Shown here: positions 63,385-64,000 of the stretch, in pieces
How the letters are laid out: the number at the start of each line of letters is the position of its first letter
How positions within the stretch are numbered: the stretch's first letter is position 1
Assembly: GCA_031763025.1 (NCBI GenBank)
Contig: JASSKH010000017.1
Span: forward strand, 6,543,361-6,607,360
Direction: 5' to 3'
DNA: 64,000 nucleotides
Source of the DNA: Macrocystis pyrifera
Lineage: Eukaryota > Sar > Phaeophyceae > Laminariales > Laminariaceae
Position numbers and translations under genes: made by a program
Notes under the pieces: model-generated
Database searches by the model: none
Seen by the model: only the letters and a program-made list of their open reading frames with translations
What the model was told of the DNA's origin: nothing

Positions 63385-64000
63385 CCACTATATCTCCACG
63401 CCGAGAAAATTCTAAGAAAATCCTTAGGCAGTCTGGGGGTTTGGGGTAGGGCTAGACTTGGGGTGTGAAATTCAACAGCGGCAGCGATCAGCAGGTGTCC
63501 ACGACTTGATCTAGCTTGGACAAAAATTGATGAGAATAGAAGTTCACATACCAGGTAGTACTAAACGCCTCATTATATCTTCATTTCCGAGAAAATTCTC
63601 AGGCAGTCAGGGGGTTTGGGATATAGGGTTGGGCTTAGGTTGTGCAAGTCAACAGGGACAGCGACCAGTAAGTGTTTACGACCTGATCCAGCTTCGAACA
63701 CATGGTTGATAATACACACTGCAACAACACCTCGTTACATCCTCATTCCGAGCATTTTCCCAGGCGTCGGGTTTTTGGGGTATACAGGGCTGGGCTGAAG
63801 GGCGTAAAGTCAACAGCGACATCGACCGGCAGTGTCAACGACTTACCCTAAGACTCGACAGACTATCACGATTGATAGCCTGCAATGCATCTTCATTCCG
63901 AGAAAATTCCCAGTAGACGGTCGGGGTTCAGGGTCAGGCATATAGTGTTTTTAGTCAAGCATACTTCAACAACCATTCAGTCGAAGCTAGGCCAACGTCT
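63385..64000. repeat. Minisatellite, period about 155-175 bp, four units to the window end
   Basis: Units begin near 63400, 63578, 63740 and 63890 with CCGAGAAAATTC- or CCGAGCATTTTC-type sequence followed by CAGGCAGTCAGGGGGTTTGG. Each also contains AGTCAACAG-CGAC-CCA wording. It lies upstream (5') of the first helicase exon seen, so is probably intronic. Confidence 0.85.

Overview
This is a window of eukaryotic nuclear DNA. It has spliced genes with GT-AG introns, Ty1/copia, LINE, hAT-like and Tc1/mariner-like elements, tRNA-derived SINEs, MITEs, and long microsatellites and homopolymers. No operon, Shine-Dalgarno or prokaryotic gene packing is seen. My best guess at the source is a photosynthetic stramenopile (brown-alga-like), from the 35-residue P-type PPR protein without introns, the repeat-heavy intergenic DNA and the intron-rich helicase. 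That is inference from style, not a database result.

Layout. 1-2973 (minus): a decayed LINE (ORF1-like, AP-endonuclease, reverse transcriptase) that runs off the left edge. 3880-4380: a tandem repeat of about 62 bp. 4745-6358 and 14900-16538: two copies of a 1.6 kb dispersed repeat. 11941-14016 (+): a three-exon OTU-family deubiquitinase gene. 14325-14655 and 18915-19440: two copies of a tRNA-derived SINE, the second split by two tandem MITEs. 16680-17621: a hAT-like non-autonomous element rich in GGGTC. 21782-24083 (minus): a pentatricopeptide-repeat (PPR) protein. 26327-34224 (minus): a near-complete, young Ty1/copia element with nearly identical 514/515 bp LTRs and the target duplication CCAGG. 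34355-40105: AGCT-rich minisatellites flanking a gag-only LTR element (35561-38986). 40678-44298: a second hAT-like element with a perfect 8-bp target duplication, into which a second gag-only LTR element (41227-43945) has inserted with its own 5-bp duplication. 45963-47651: a frameshifted Tc1/mariner-type transposase. 49784-63238 (minus): at least nine exons of a large DExH-box RNA helicase (DHX57/DHX29-like, with UBA-like, RWD, helicase, HA2 and OB-fold parts) whose 5' end lies beyond the window. Its introns carry MITEs, a 53-G run and triplet repeats. 63385-64000: a minisatellite with a period of about 165 bp.

How it fits together. Only three host protein genes are well supported: the OTU protease, the PPR protein and the helicase. 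They suggest ubiquitin editing, organelle RNA processing and RNA remodelling, but nothing indicates that they form one pathway. The rest is a layered transposon landscape. The most unusual observation is that both gag-only LTR elements end, at their 3' LTR, in an inverted copy of LTR sequence. In both cases the target-site duplication lies outside that inverted copy, so it appears to have been part of the molecule that integrated.

Caveat: several conserved coding regions change frame at homopolymer runs, which may be assembly error rather than gene death. All alignments here were made by eye.
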